Below, in pieces: positions 33,716 through 45,900 of a DNA stretch of 64,000 bases. How positions within the stretch are numbered: the first letter of the stretch is position 1; each line of letters starts with the position of its first letter. Position numbers and translations under genes: made by a program. This DNA is from Bilabrum cf. latius (lineage: Eukaryota > Bigyra: Bicosoecida > Bigyra > Bicosoecida), in the NCBI GenBank assembly GCA_965178125.1, contig OZ237754.1, positions 806,001 through 870,000 of the forward strand. Direction: 5' to 3'. A model generated the notes under the pieces. That model was not told the DNA's origin. It was given only the letters and a program-made list of their open reading frames with translations, and ran no database searches.

Positions 33716-36234
33716 ACCCGCTTGCGCTGCCAGCGCCAGTGCCAGTTCCCTGCACCGCAGTGCCGTTCGCCCCCGTCTCCTCGCCAGAGCTCGCGCCCGG
33801 CATCAGCCCCAGCCCCAGGTCCAGGCCGAGACCCATGCCCATGCCCGGAGGATCTGCCCCTTGCCCAATACCCTGGGGGAACAACGCACCTGCTCCCTCG
33901 TCTGGCTCGTCCAGGCCCCACCCCCACCCGCCCTGCTGCTGCTGCTGCTGCTGTTCCCCAGCGGCGCCGCCGGTGGCGCGTGGGGGCACGGTGGTCGTTG
34001 TGGTGGCTGTGCCGGAGCTGCTCACCGGGAGCAGGCCACGGTCCCCACTCGTCACACCGGCATCCACGCGAGCCTTCTTGCTGTCGGGCGGGAGCACGGC
34101 GCCCACCCCCGCCTCCTGCCCCTGCACCACAGTGCCCTGCACCGCGCCGCCGGCTAGCGCCGGGCCCCGGCTACGCTTGCGACCAGTCGTGACACCGAGC
34201 CCCCCTGCGATTGCGGAACCTCCGCTCTGCGCGGCGCCCCTGGAGAGCGCGATTCGTCGCGCCGCCGCCTGCTGCCTCCCCAGCACGCCCAGCGCGACCT
34301 CGTCGAAGCCGTCCACGGGCGACTGGTGGTGCGCGGCGCCGCCTCCGATTGCGGAACCTCCGTGGAGGCCCAGGTCGAGGGCGTTCTCCGCTGCCGAGGT
34401 CGCAACCGCCGCGGCCCTCTTCTCCTCGGTGGTGACCCGCGCCAGGTCCGGCATGGTCACCGCCCGGCGGGTAGGGTGCATCGGCACTGGCGCGGCGACA
34501 GGGACAGAGACAGAGGTGGAGGAGATGCCCTGCCTGCCAGGGGCATAGGCAGCTGTCGCAGCCACCGGGAGGGGGGGCGCATGTGGGGCGGCGGTGGGCA
34601 CGCCCGCTACAGCCTTCGAAGATGAAGATGAAGATGAAGATGAAGAGAGGGCGGCGGTGGGCACGCCCGCTACAGCCTTCGAAGATGAAGATGAAGATGA
34701 AGATGAAGAGAGGGCGGGGTGCTGTCTGGCGCTGGACTCGACCGAATCGACGGGCAGGGGCAGGGACAGGTCGTCTTGCGCGGCGCCGATCTAGGTTCCG
34801 CTGAGCTAAACCCCGTCGTCATTATCGCCGCCGCCAGGGCCCCCCCTGCTGCCGCTCCACTGCCCCAGTGCCGCAGCCCCATCCCCGCCCCTGCCCCTGC
34901 CAGCGCCCCTTCCCCTGCCCCTGCCACCAACGCCGACGAGGTTGGTTGGAGTCAGGCTCCCTTCGAGATCATGGTCGCTGATGAACCCCCCCCCTTCCCC
35001 TTCCATCTCTCCCTCTCCCTCCCCCTCTGGCCCGGTCCCTCCCAGCTCCAGGCTCCCCCGGCTGATGGCACCCCCCCTGTCCCCCCCCCTTGCTCCCCCG
35101 CTACCCCTTGACCCCCTGCCCCCGCCCCCAACGCCGAAGGGTCCCAGGTCACCCGCCTCCACCCTGTCCCATTCCTTCGGCCCGCTCCTGCTTGTTCTCT
35201 GCTTCAGCAGCTCGATCACGCTGTCGTTCTCAGAGTCGAGGCCGCTGTCGTCGTCATCATCCAACCCACCGCCGCCAGGGCCGCCAGCACCCAAGTGCCG
35301 GCTAGGCCCACCCTCGCTGCCCAGGCCACGACCCAGCCCCAGGCCAAGCGGCCCGCCTATGCCCCTACCCCTACCACTGCCCCTGAAGCGCCCGCCCAGC
35401 CCAAAGCCCAGCGGGTCGTCCCTGGCACGATCCTCACTCGTCACACCGAGCCCTCGGGACGACGACATGTCGTGAGGCAGGGAGGCGCTCCGGTGAAGCT
35501 TCCCGGCCGTCCTACCCCCCATCCCCACCCCCGCTCCCAACCCGCCGCCGACGCCGGACTCCCCGAGCGGCGGACCCATCGCACTCGTCACACCAAGGCC
35601 CCCCACTGGAGACAGGCCAGCCAGAGCCGAGGAGGGGAGCACCGCGTCGGCCGCCGCGCCGGTGTCCCGGTGCGGTGCGGGAGCGGGTGTGGCGGCAGAA
35701 GCGGCAGGCGCCACTCTGACCACCCTCTCCGACCGAGCAGAAGCCATGCCGAGGGTGTGATGCGACGCGGCGGTTTCTCCGCTCTTTCTCCGGAGGGTGC
35801 CACCGGACGGCCCCTGCCCCTGCCCCTGCCCATGCCCCTGGCCCTGCTGCACCCCACGACCATCACTCTCCGTACTCGGAGCGTCCATCTCATCCTGGTC
35901 CGCAGACACCCTGCGGCGGGTCTCAGACTGACTCCCGCCGGAGTGACCCCCGGCAGAGCGGCTCCAGCCGGTCCCGTGACTCGAGCTCGCAGGCAGCAGG
36001 GAGGAGGCATCCGAGGGACCCGCCTGCTGCCTGTGGCCGGGGCCCCTGCTGCTGCTGCGGCTGCTGCTGCCGCTGCCAGCAGGAGCCACCCCCTGCTGGC
36101 GCCGACGGTGGTGGTGGTGGCTCTGGTGATGGTCCTGCTACTGCTGCTGCTGCATGCCCAGGTGCGCCGCCGCGCCCAGCTGCACCGACCCGGGCCCGGA
36201 ACTGGTGCTGGCGGCACCACTATTCCCATGCCCG

Positions 36235-36305
<71 letters not shown>

Positions 36306-38225
36306 GGGTGCCTGCTGGGGAACAATCCGGGGGGTGGTCGCCGTCAGGAATGCCAGCACGTTGGGCTCCCTCCGCCCGCCCTGTTCCCCAGCGGTGCCTC
36401 CCCCTTGTTCCCCCGCTGTTCCCTGGCCAGATCCCAGGGCCTGTATGGCGGCCAGCGCGGCCTGCCCGGTGGACTAGGGCAGCGTGAACGACCGGCTGCT
36501 GCTGCCGTTGCGGCGCATCCCATGAGACTGTGACGAGTGCGACTATCCACCCATACCCATGCTTGTTCGCTGCTAAACGGACGCCTAGGAGGACGAATGG
36601 GGGCCAGAGACCGCGGCGGGGTTACGGGCACCCGAAGCAGTCTAGGCGCCCAGCTGGGATAGCCCGAGACCTACGGAGCCATGCGGCGCCGGGATACCAG
36701 CAGCTGCCTGCTGCTAATGATGCTATTGCTGCTGCATTGCATGGTGCTGCTGCTGATAGCCCCCTAGTCCCTAAGAGCCCATGGCCATAGTGGTCGACAT
36801 GCCACTACTGCCAATCCCAGCACCCAGCCCCGCTCCCATGCCCATGCCCATCCCATCCACCATCTAGATCCCCGCACCTATCCCTATCCCTGCCCCTGCC
36901 CCTGCCCCTGTCCCACCCCCCGAAGCAGTGGCTGCGGGCGCCTAGGAGCTCGTGCCCGTCCCCAGCCCGAACTCGTGCAGCCTCGCCGCCGCCTCCATGG
37001 CGGAGGACGAGGGGGCCGTGGAGCGGGACAGGGTGTAGTGCTGCTGGTGTGACGAGTGAGGGGTGTGTGACGACGGCATTGAAACCGAGCCCATCGGCGT
37101 ATGCGCGGCGCCGCCGGTGGTTCCGCTATGGGGCAGCTGCAGCTGCGACAGGCCAGAGGCAGGGGGAGCCAGCAGGCCGTGGTTCTGGTTTTGGTTAGGG
37201 TTCTATATCTGCGTGACAGCGGGCGATGATGCATGTGTTGCCGCTGCGTGCAACTGTAACTGCTGCTACTGCTACTGCAAAGGCTGCTGTTGCTACTACT
37301 GCTGTTGCTACTGTTGGCCACCCCCTCCCACCCACCCCCCCGTCGCCTGCATGCTGCTTCCCACCTCAAGGTCCCTCCCGTCCTCCCCAAGGAACGTCTG
37401 GCCGGGGGGTGCTTCCAGCCCCGCCCGGAAATGAGCCGAATGCGCACCCGCGCCTGTCTCGAGCAAGCGGAACCGGGCGCCGCGCATCGCATCGACGATG
37501 TTCCGCAGGACGCTGGCGCGCTCTCCCGACGCGCCCCCCGACTTTTCCACGTTCTTGGCGGCCTTGTTGGCCCTGGACACCGCGGTGATGACCCGCTTGG
37601 GGGGACCCGACGGCTGCTTGGCGAACACGCAGAACTGTCTGGTTGCAACCACCTCTCTGTCGGCGAGCATGAAGGCGAGCATGAAGGGCCTGTTCGCGTG
37701 CACGGAGGAGATGGGCAGGCTCTTGGGCAGGATGCTGACGTGGAGCACGCCCTGCTGTGACGAGTAGCAGGGCACGGCGGAGGGGAGGGGCACGGGGTGG
37801 GCTTCCCCAACGGACTGGTCCTCGTCACTGGAGGTGAGGAACACAGTGGGCACCGTGCCGTCGTAGTACAGCACGTCGGTCCTGACCAGCCTCGCCAGGT
37901 CCATGGGGTCGATGTCCCCCCCGGACTCGAAGGAGTTGGGGCTGGGCTCGGGGGGCAGGGGGAGGCCGTCGAGGCCAGTTGTGGGCTCTGTTAAGGAGTT
38001 GGGGGGCCAGGCAGCGGGGGGCGACTTGGAGGAGCCCTTGCCGCCGCCGCCGCGCCCGCCCCGGCGCCTGCCGGTGCCTGCGACAGCAGGGGCGGGCGTG
38101 ATGGCGGGCCGCATGGCCGGAGAGGCCCCGCTGCGTGTCGGGCGCGCTTCACGCGTTGCTGTGTCGAATGCGGCCTTTGTAGCCGCTCCTAGTCGCAGCT
38201 GCGATGCTAAAATGGGTGCAACCAT
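33684..38225 (-). CDS. Gln/Gly-rich protein of unknown function
   Basis: 1,513 residues, ATG at 38225 to TGA at 33684, with 19 in-frame TAGs and no other interruption. The first 290 residues are the only globular-looking part: MDLARLVRTDVLYYDGTVPTVFLTS, VLHVSILPKSLPISSV, RPFMLAFMLADREVVATRQFCVFAKQ, and AVSRANKAAKNVEKSGG. I do not recognise it. A Gln tract interrupted by TAG follows (37240-37320), then Met/Gly and Gly-His repeats, His/Gln runs, an acidic patch (DDDDDSGLDSENDSVIELLKQR) and Ser/Ala/Gly linkers carrying three copies of the GVTS-encoding word. Gln-rich tails with a small folded head are typical of transcription regulators, but that is only analogy. Conceptual continuity rests wholly on TAG being sense. 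Confidence 0.68.
34588..34713 (-). repeat. 63-bp in-frame duplication with GAAGAT array
   Basis: Two copies starting at about 34591 and 34654, each containing a run of GATGAA units. In the Gln-rich protein it reads as two poly-Ser segments separated by KAVAGVPTAA. Confidence 0.8.
36225..36304 (-). repeat. GCCCAT hexanucleotide array encoding Gly-His repeats
   Basis: About 13 nearly perfect copies in frame in the Gln-rich gene, giving a Gly-His dipeptide run. Confidence 0.9.
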
Positions 38226-38894
38226 GTGTATGACGGTGCTGCAGCAACCAGTGGCTCGCTGAGCGATCTCGACGCCCTGCGCGTGGCATAATTCGGCCTC
38301 CGGCCAGTCTCAAGCCCAAGCAATTACATCAGGGCTACACAAAACGGAGCCAGCATCACTTCGAGGCGGCTACTGAGTCTCATTGACCAAACTCGCTCCC
38401 GTGCCGGCAGGCCAGTCGATGGATGTAAGCTAGTTGGTGGCAAACTGTCAATAATTACCCAATTGGTTATCATTAGAACATATGCGGCGCAGTTCGTGCC
38501 GTTGCAATATCGACACAGCTTCATGCCGAGGCTGAATATCTGGAAACATCAGTTGCAGTGGTGGCTGCAGCCCGCATCCTCACCGATATTGTCATGCGCG
38601 TGCGGCTATCGAGCCTTCCGTGCTCGTCACGTCGAGAGTTATATACAATGTTTGGCGGACCCCGGACTACCAACGACTCTTGGGGCTCCATAGCCCCGCA
38701 AAATCGGGGAGAAGATACGTCCCGCTTTTCAGCGACGCAGCGGCTGCGTCATGTAAAGCACACCTTTCAAAATCTGAATTGTGCAATCCGTACTCGACTC
38801 GTTTCGATGCCCTGAACCGGACAGCAAAGCTTTAGCGAATACTACAGTCTGTATTCACTGGGTTGAACTATCCCACCGCAAAGGATTGCTTTGC
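38226..38894. other. Divergent intergenic region
   Basis: 669 bp between the starts of the Gln-rich gene (-) and BBS1 (+), lower in GC than the genes. No gene is seen; a shared promoter region is likely. Confidence 0.5.
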
Positions 38895-41210
38895 ATGGCA
38901 GCGTCTGCGTCGCACCCGGAGGGCCCCGGCGCACCAACGGCAACTGCAACGGCCACGAGCAAGAAATCTGGCCACGGTACTGACAAGTAGCCCACATCGC
39001 GCCACGAGGAAACCTCAGGTGTACCTGATGCCTTCCTACAGACGTGGAGGGACCCATTCCTGGAGCTGGCCGCCCAGTCGAGCTGCGTGGACTCATTGGA
39101 CGCGAATTTGGCCGATGAGGCGCAGCTCGTGCTCGCCTGCCAGGATGGTAAGCTTCGCGTGATCGAGAACACGAGAGTCGTCGCTGAACGAAACCTGATC
39201 GGCGCACCGTGCGGGCTAGTGTGCCTCCGACCCAAGCGAGGCGAGCGGCAGGTGGTGGCGGTCGCGAGCGGGACTTACATGTTCGTCTACAGGAACTTCA
39301 AGCCGTATTTCAAGTTCAAGCTGCCGGAAACAGCTGTTGATGCGGAAGAAAAAGAAATCTGGGCGAACCTAATGGGTCTCGATCCCAGGCTGGCAGCCTC
39401 CCACGGGGGAGCGCCCCCCCCGGGCGAGGGGTTTGCGCACCCGCCACATCCAGGCCCGGAGCCGGCTGCGGGGTCTGGCACAAGCACGCTCTCTGGCGGC
39501 AGCAGCAGCAAGAGCAGCATTGGCATCGCCGGCGAGAAAGAGGAGGGCAGGCACTCGCCCGCCTGGGTGCTCGCCCGCAGCGTGGAGCAGCTGAGGAGCC
39601 TTAGGCACAGGGGGGGGCAGCTCACCTTCGACTCGGCAGATTTAATCCTGAAAGTAGACGGCGAAGATGGATCCGGAGCCGTAGAGCAGGTGCTCCGCAG
39701 GGCCTAGGCGACCGGGCGGGTGCTCCGCGCGACGGTTGTAACCGTCGTCTCCAAGCTGGGGCACCGCCTGCCGCTCGCCGAGGACCCCGAGGGTGTGACG
39801 AGTGCAATCCTAGGCACGGAGGGCCGCGCGGTGCTCGCCCTGGAGCCGGACTGCACCCGGATTGCCTTCGCCATCGGTGTTCCCTCGGTGCCGGTGGCGA
39901 TCAGCGGGACGGGCTGCCTCTCCTCGGACCACCGGATCGCCTTTACAGGGCGGGACGGGAAGATCCGATTTATTCGAAACCGCACGCTATCCGCGGACAC
40001 GATCGAGCCTGCGCTCCCCGCCACGGACGTGCTCCTCACCGAGACGCACACGGTGGTTGCAACCGCTGGCAAGGAGGTGCTCTTCTACGGCAGCCGGGGC
40101 AAGCGGCTCCTGTTCCAGCACACCCTGCCGGCCCACGCGGTGGCGCTGCGGCCCCTCCCTGGGCCCCGCTGCGAAGGTTCGTACGGTTCGCTGGTGGTGG
40201 TTGCGCTCCGAGACGGGTCCGTGCTGGTGCTGGACGGCCCACAGGTGGTGAGCGAATCCAGAGGGCCGGGGAGGGGGCGCGTGGTGGGTGCATTCGTGGG
40301 GGCCTTCGGCCGGGAAGAGTGCGCCGTGTGTTCCCTGGGACAGGCTGACGGCTTCGTGGTCAGAACGCTGCGGAGGAGGGCGAGACTCTCGGCCCAGGGA
40401 ACAATGGGCGGGCCTGGGACGGGGCTGCCCGGGGGTCCAGCAAGCGCGGTTGTGGGAGGGGGGGGCGGGAGCAGCGGGGCTGCGGCAGGTTTGACCACCC
40501 CCTCGCACAAGCGACTGACCCCCGCCGAAATCGACACCCCGTTGCCCCTGCCCAAGCGCACCCGCGCCTTCCTGGAGGTGGCAGAGCGGGAGCTGGCCGA
40601 CCCAGGGGCCGTGCACGTCGCCTTCCAGCGGGGGCTGGCCAGGACCAAGCTGGCCGTTGCGAGGGCGTTCGTGGAGCACGTGGCCAGGGGGGTGGAGGGG
40701 GCCGGCGGCTCCCCCGCGGGGGCGGGAGCAGCCGAGGCGAGCCGGAGGGGGGTGGCGCTGCGGGCCTAGGCGGACGGGATGGGCCCGCATTTTAGGCTCC
40801 GAGTCGAAGCGTCTTCGTCAGCGGTCGCGGTGACGGGAGCGACCCTCGTGGTGCAGCCCATTGCAGCGCGGTCCTATGCCGTGCGACCCTCTAGCGTATC
40901 GCTGCAGTGCATTGCACCCGGGGCGCCAGCTGCAGTGGACGTGTCCGTCGACTGGGTAGGGGGCGAGTCCCCGCCCTCGCTGCATGGGAACGAAGATGGT
41001 CTGGGGTCGGGAGGTGGAGGGTGGGCGGGCGGTGCAGGTGCAGGTGCAGGCAATGGTGTAGGGTCAGGGTCAGGGTCAGGTGGGCTAGGCGGGGTTGGCG
41101 GGGTTGCCAATGGCCGCACGATTCGGGTGTCCCTGGTGCATCCAGGCTCCACTCAGCCTCTGGTCCAGCTGCGTGTGGTGCTGCCCGAGGCAGAGCTAGA
41201 GGAGGCGTGA
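38895..41210 (+). CDS. BBS1: BBS1, BBSome subunit of cilia
   Basis: 771 residues, ATG at 38895 to TGA at 41208, three TAGs (38988, 39705, 40767). BBS1 is the BBSome propeller subunit that binds ARL6 and carries membrane cargo in cilia. The blades follow BBS1 order: WRDPFLELAAQSSCVDSLDAN, read as WRDPFLELAAQ then SCVDSLDAN; VAVASGTYMFVYRNFKPYFKF; ILGTEGRAVLALEP; VPSVPVAISG; DGKIRFIRN; YGSRGKRLLFQHTLPAHAVAL. Then come the helical hairpin (FQRGLARTKLAVARAFVEHV) and the C-terminal adaptin-like GMGPHFRLRV ending in LVQLRVVLPEAELEEA. The second and third TAGs lie between conserved blocks and would truncate the protein if they were stops. Length is somewhat above the usual 590 because of Gly/Ser inserts. 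It implies a ciliated organism. Confidence 0.92.
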
Positions 41211-41281
41211 GTGAGGAGCAGACGTGCTGGTGCTGCCCGAGGCAGAGCTAGAGGAGGCGTGAGTGACGAGCAGACGTGCTG
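41178..41281 (+). repeat. 52-bp tandem duplication across the BBS1 stop codon
   Basis: Units 41178-41229 and 41230-41281 differ at about one base. Each contains the final codons and a TGA; translation ends at the first (41208-41210). The second is in the 3' flank. Confidence 0.88.
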
Positions 41282-41369
41282 GTATTCATGGCACAGGTCT
41301 GTTCTAATTAAAAAGGATAGCAAATGAACATGACCTGCAGTTCAAGAGTGGCGGTCAGTGCGCTGCTCA

Positions 41370-42776
41370 TCAGCCAGGTCCACTGCCCACAGATGAAGAG
41401 GAATGCAATACCCCTGCCCCTGCCCCTGCCCCTGCTGCTAATGACACCGACTCTGAAGACGATGACACACCACCTGACGATGCACTCGTCACACCTCGAC
41501 CAGGCCCTGATCCCAGCTTCGCCCCCAACGACGCACCTGCCCCGGCCCCGGCCCCTATCCCCTTGCCCTTGCCAAGGCCCGCCCCCGAGCCCGCGCCAGC
41601 TGATGCCCTCTCCCTCCGTCTCGCCGACCCGGCCCGCCGCAGCTCGGCCGCCACTGGCCGGGCCTTGCGGGGGAGCGGGAGCCTGGGCGGGGGTGTGGGC
41701 GCCGCGCCCGTGCGGAACACGGGGTGCCGCAGCGCCTGTTCCGCAGTAAGGCGCCGCGCAGGGTCCAGATGCAGCATGTTTGCGACCAAGTCCACCATCT
41801 CCGGGGAACAACCGGAGGATCGGAGCACGGAGGGCCAGGGCTGCGCCTCCCTGCTCTCGAACACCATCCAGGCGGGGAGCGCCGTCACCCCCGGCCAGCT
41901 CGCTTCCGAAGGCGTTCCGGCGATCCGGAAGATCTGCGCCAGTTGGTAAACTTCCTCGCTCGGGTATTTTGCGACCACCTGGGGCAGCCAGGGGAAGAGC
42001 TAGTGCCGGAGGAGCATCTCGGCGAGGATGCAGCCGCAAGCCCAGACGTCCACCGCAGCGCCGTAGTGCCGCGCGCCCAGCAGGAGTTCGGGTGCACGGT
42101 ACTGTAGCGTCACCACCCGGTTGGTTTGCCTGCCGTCGGCGCCCGTCCCTAGCGCGATCCGCCCGGCGTGCCCGAAATCCGCCACTTTGACGGTGCCATC
42201 GTGCGCGAGCAGCAGGTTCTCGGGTTTGAGGTCCCGGTGCATGAAGCCCGCCCTGTGCATGTACGCGATGCCGCTCATCATCTAAAGCGCGATGCACTTG
42301 ACGTGGGATTCAGTCAGCAGCACGGAGCCGTCCTTGATCAGGTCGTCGAGATCAGAGACGCACCTCTCCAGCACGACGAACACGCGGTCCAGGTACGGGA
42401 ATACGTCCAGCAGCTGCACCACGTTCCGGTGGCGCAGCTCGCGCATGGCTTGCAGCTCTTTGATTGCCCCTAGATTAACACCAGCACTAGCCTTGTCACC
42501 GGACACCTTCTTGATGGCTACGCGGCGCCTGGTTGCAGTGTCTTCCTGCGATGCCTACCATACACGAAGCAATACGCGCTGCCGCAATGACATGCGCGGA
42601 TATCATTCAAACAATACAAAGCGTCACCTCACGTGCTCGTCTACCTCGGCGAATGCGCCCTTGCCCAGGTGGTTTACCTTCTTGTACCGTCGCAACCGCT
42701 CCATGCCCACACGGTCGGGATCAAGGGTCCTCGCGCGCTTGCGACCCGCCGTAGCTATCGATGACACTTCGGACAT
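41370..42776 (-). CDS. CDK-like (CMGC) protein kinase
   Basis: Two exons, 42776-42633 and 42545-41370 (439 residues, TGA), joined by donor GTGAGG and acceptor CGCAG; the join restores [24 protein letters not shown] without a gap. Other marks are [53 protein letters not shown] and [18 protein letters not shown]. It resembles CDK7, CDK20 and RCK kinases; the [12 protein letters not shown] tail is CDK7/20-like. The usual VVTRWYRAPE reads [10 protein letters not shown]. TAGs lie at 42282-42284, just before MMSGIAYMH, and at 42000-42002. The first occupies the column that is Gln in most CDKs, MAPKs and RCKs and Met in CDK7/20. CDK20 and RCKs regulate cilia, but orthology is not settled. Confidence 0.83.
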
Positions 42777-42911
42777 GATACACACAGCAAATTGGGGTGT
42801 TTCGCGGCAAGGAATGGCACGGATCGGACCGATAAGCCAGATTCGTCACATGATGCCGCGGACGGCAACTGCGGGAGACGCTGAAGACAGTGCCTGCAGA
42901 CAGCTTTGCAA
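42777..42911. promoter_or_regulatory. Compact divergent promoter region (CDK-like / ATE1)
   Basis: Only 135 bp separate the two start codons, so both promoters must overlap here unless transcription starts within a neighbour. I see no clear TATA box. Inferred from geometry only. Confidence 0.4.
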
Positions 42912-45900
42912 ATGGAGAGTGACATCCCAGTCCCCGATTTGTTCTCGCCTGCGACTATTTTAACCCCATACCGGATCTATGAATCGAAATGCAGCTATTG
43001 CTACGGGCCAGGCAAAGGAAGAAGCGCGTGAGTGCAACCGCCACGTTTCATAGAGCAGAACAGCCCCTTCTTGATGCTGCACACGAAGTTATAGCCAGCT
43101 ACGATATACTTACATGTTTGATCACAGGTATGGAGCATCGGCCGAAAGACTAACCGTGGATGACTACGATTTCTTGCTGGATCGCGGCTGGATGAGGAGC
43201 GGAGACTTTCTGTATCACCCATACAACCAGCGGGCGTGCTGCCCAAACCTGGTGATTCGGCTTGACATTCGACGATTCATGTACGACAAGCAGCACGAGA
43301 AGGCCCTCCGTCGCCTGCACGAAATGCTGCGGGGTGACCGGCCAATCATTCACGACTGGACAGCGATTCCGAGGCCAGAGGCACTGCGCCACAAGAAGCT
43401 CGCGCTAATCCACGAACGGTGGCGAAGAGATAACAATTGGGAGCCTCCAAGCACAACCACGGAGGAAGTGCTTCGCCGCCGCCGCGAATCCGGGCGAGCA
43501 CCCAAGTGCGCTTTGGACTGGCTCGAGGCGAGCAAGAACGATCGGACGGCAGCGGGCGAAGAGGCCCAGCGCAGTGATTAGGCGCTGCATCTGCCTAGCA
43601 GCGCAAGCGAATCATCCGATGAAGCCCGCAGGAGGGCGGGAAGTCTCCTCCTCGCCGCTCTGGCAGCCGAGTGGATCACGGAGACGAAGCAGGAAAGCAA
43701 GCAGGAGAGCGAGCACGGTGGAGGGGCACTTGCTCCGCTGGCGCAGGAAGCCATGGACCGGCTGGTCGCACTTGGGATCGATGCGGGGGTCCTGCGGTCT
43801 GCGGGGTGTGACGAGTGCGTCTGGACCGCGGCTGGGCTGTTGCTGCGAGGCTCCACCGAGCTCCGAGCTGCTTCTGGCCTAAAGGCGAAGGCAGGAGGCG
43901 CTCGGGGCGCTGTCGCTGGGGCCGAGTCTGGGGCTGGGCCTGGGGTGGGGTCTGGAGAGGAGCAGGCCTCGAAGCGGCGCCGCACGGAAGCCCGCGGCAG
44001 TTTTGATTCCGGTTCCGGTTCCGCAGCGGCGCCGCGCGACTGTGGGTGGGAGGGCACTTCGACGGTCGCCCACGCTCTCGGGAACGACCCGCTGCTCGGG
44101 TTTCGTGGCGAGGAGCCCGAGGGCGAAAAAGGGGCAGCCAAGCAGAAGAAGAAAGGAAAAGGCAAGGGTAAGAAAGCGAAAGGAGGAAAGAAGGGCCCGA
44201 ATCCGGCCGTGGAGCGGGTGGCAGCTGGCCTGGCTACCGCATCGGTGGGCCAGTCGGACAAGCAGGCCGCCGCACTTGCGACCACCGTGAAGCAGCTGCT
44301 CGGGCTCCTGTCCCTCGCCCGACGCGAGAAGGAGAAGTAGAAGGAGGAACAGCGAGCAATCGAGGGTCGGGGCCCTGAGGCAGCTGCTGTGTCTTCCTCT
44401 GTCGTTTCCTCTGCTCCTGGTGGCAGCCGCGCGACTGGAGCCGGCGCGATGACCCGATCGCACGAAGACGAAGAACAAGAACACGGACACAAACAAGAAC
44501 AAGAACAAGAAGGTGGGCCAGTCGGGATCATGGGGGTCACTGCGCGAAGGGGCGGCATCCTGGCGGTGCGAACGGGTGCACTGCACGATGGTACCGCGGG
44601 GGGGGCCAGCGAGCGTGAGCTGCAGGAAGGGTGGCGGGCGGCGGCGGCGCTGCGGGCCGCGTGGGTGCAGCGCACGAAGGCGCTCGCCAAGGCAAAAGCA
44701 GAGGAGGAGAAGCGATCGAGGGAACGCAGCAAGCAGCCGGGCAGCAGCAAGAACATGGAAGGAGAAGGTCAGGGAGGAGGAAAACGCTCGAGCGGCCCCT
44801 CCCCCTCGCCGCCCAGCAGCGGGCCCGCTGGGGGAGGTGTGACGAGTGAGGCCATGCCACGACCACTCGGCCGCCATGGCCCCGCGCTGCCCCCAGACTG
44901 GGAGGAGCGGGCAGCGTCAGAGGCCGGGCGCGCGGCACTGGAGGCAGGTGCAGGCGGCGCGGAAGAGGGCGAGGCTTAGGCGGTAGCAAAACCAAGTCCA
45001 GGCTCAGGGTCAGGTGCAATGCACGGCGGTTCCAGCGCTGCATTCCAGGGAACAATGGGTGGCGAGGACCCCGCCAGCACCCCTCCCAGTTAGCACCACC
45101 ACGCAATGCACCAGCGCCCCGTGCCGGCCTCGGAGCTGGCGGGCCCCCCCCTGGCGCGGAGCCAGCACCCTGACCTAGACGAGAGAGAGAACCAATGCAT
45201 GAAAGGCAGGGAGCTCCTGGGCGGCAAAACCGCCAAGGAGAGGGAGGATCTGGCCCGGGAGCTCGAGACGGAGCTCATGGGTTTCGAGGACAGGTGGGTG
45301 CAGGAGGTGAGGTACAGGTACACGAGGTCGGAGCAGGGGATGCTGCCGGGGGCGCGCCTCAAGATCGCCGACATCCAGGGTGTGACGAGTGAGTTGCCGG
45401 AGGCCTCCGGTGCGGTTGTGGCGCTTGGGGCGGCGGCTGCTGCAGGAGAGCAGTCTGAGCTGTGGGTGGCGGGGGAGGCTGCACAGGCTGCTTCTGCTTC
45501 CGGTGCTGGTGCAGGTGCAGGTGCAGGTGCAGGTGCAGGTGCAGGTGCAGGTGCAGGTGCTGCTTCAGGGGCAGGGGTAGGTGCAGGTGCAGGTGCTGCT
45601 TCAGGTGCAGGTGCAGGTGCAGGTGCAGGTGCAGGTGCAGGTGCAGGTGCAGGTGCAGGTGCAGGTGCAGGTGCAGGTGCAGGTGCAGGTGCAGGTGCAG
45701 GTGCAGGTGCAGGTGCAGGTGCAGGTGCAGGTGCAGGTGCAGGTGCAGGTGCAGGTGCAGGTGCAGGTGCAGGTGCAGGTGCAGGTGCAGGTGCAAGGGC
45801 ATTAGCGAAGGGTCAAAGGCAAGGGTCGAGCGGTGCAGCAAAGGCCGGGCAAGCACCGATGGAGTCAGATGCATTGCATGCAGGTGCGACCGAAGGGCAG

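Noticed and set aside
32981-34192. A 403-codon + strand frame of tandem APHGQQSVSPVARRS-type repeats, and the mirrored minus frame
   Set aside because: Both come from the 57-bp minisatellite, whose length is a multiple of three. The supported minus gene ends at TGA 33684 inside the last unit.
45508-45795. His-Leu repeat protein on the minus strand opposite the GCAGGT array
   Set aside because: It is only the antisense reading of the array; the + frame is continuous with ATE1 domains on both sides.
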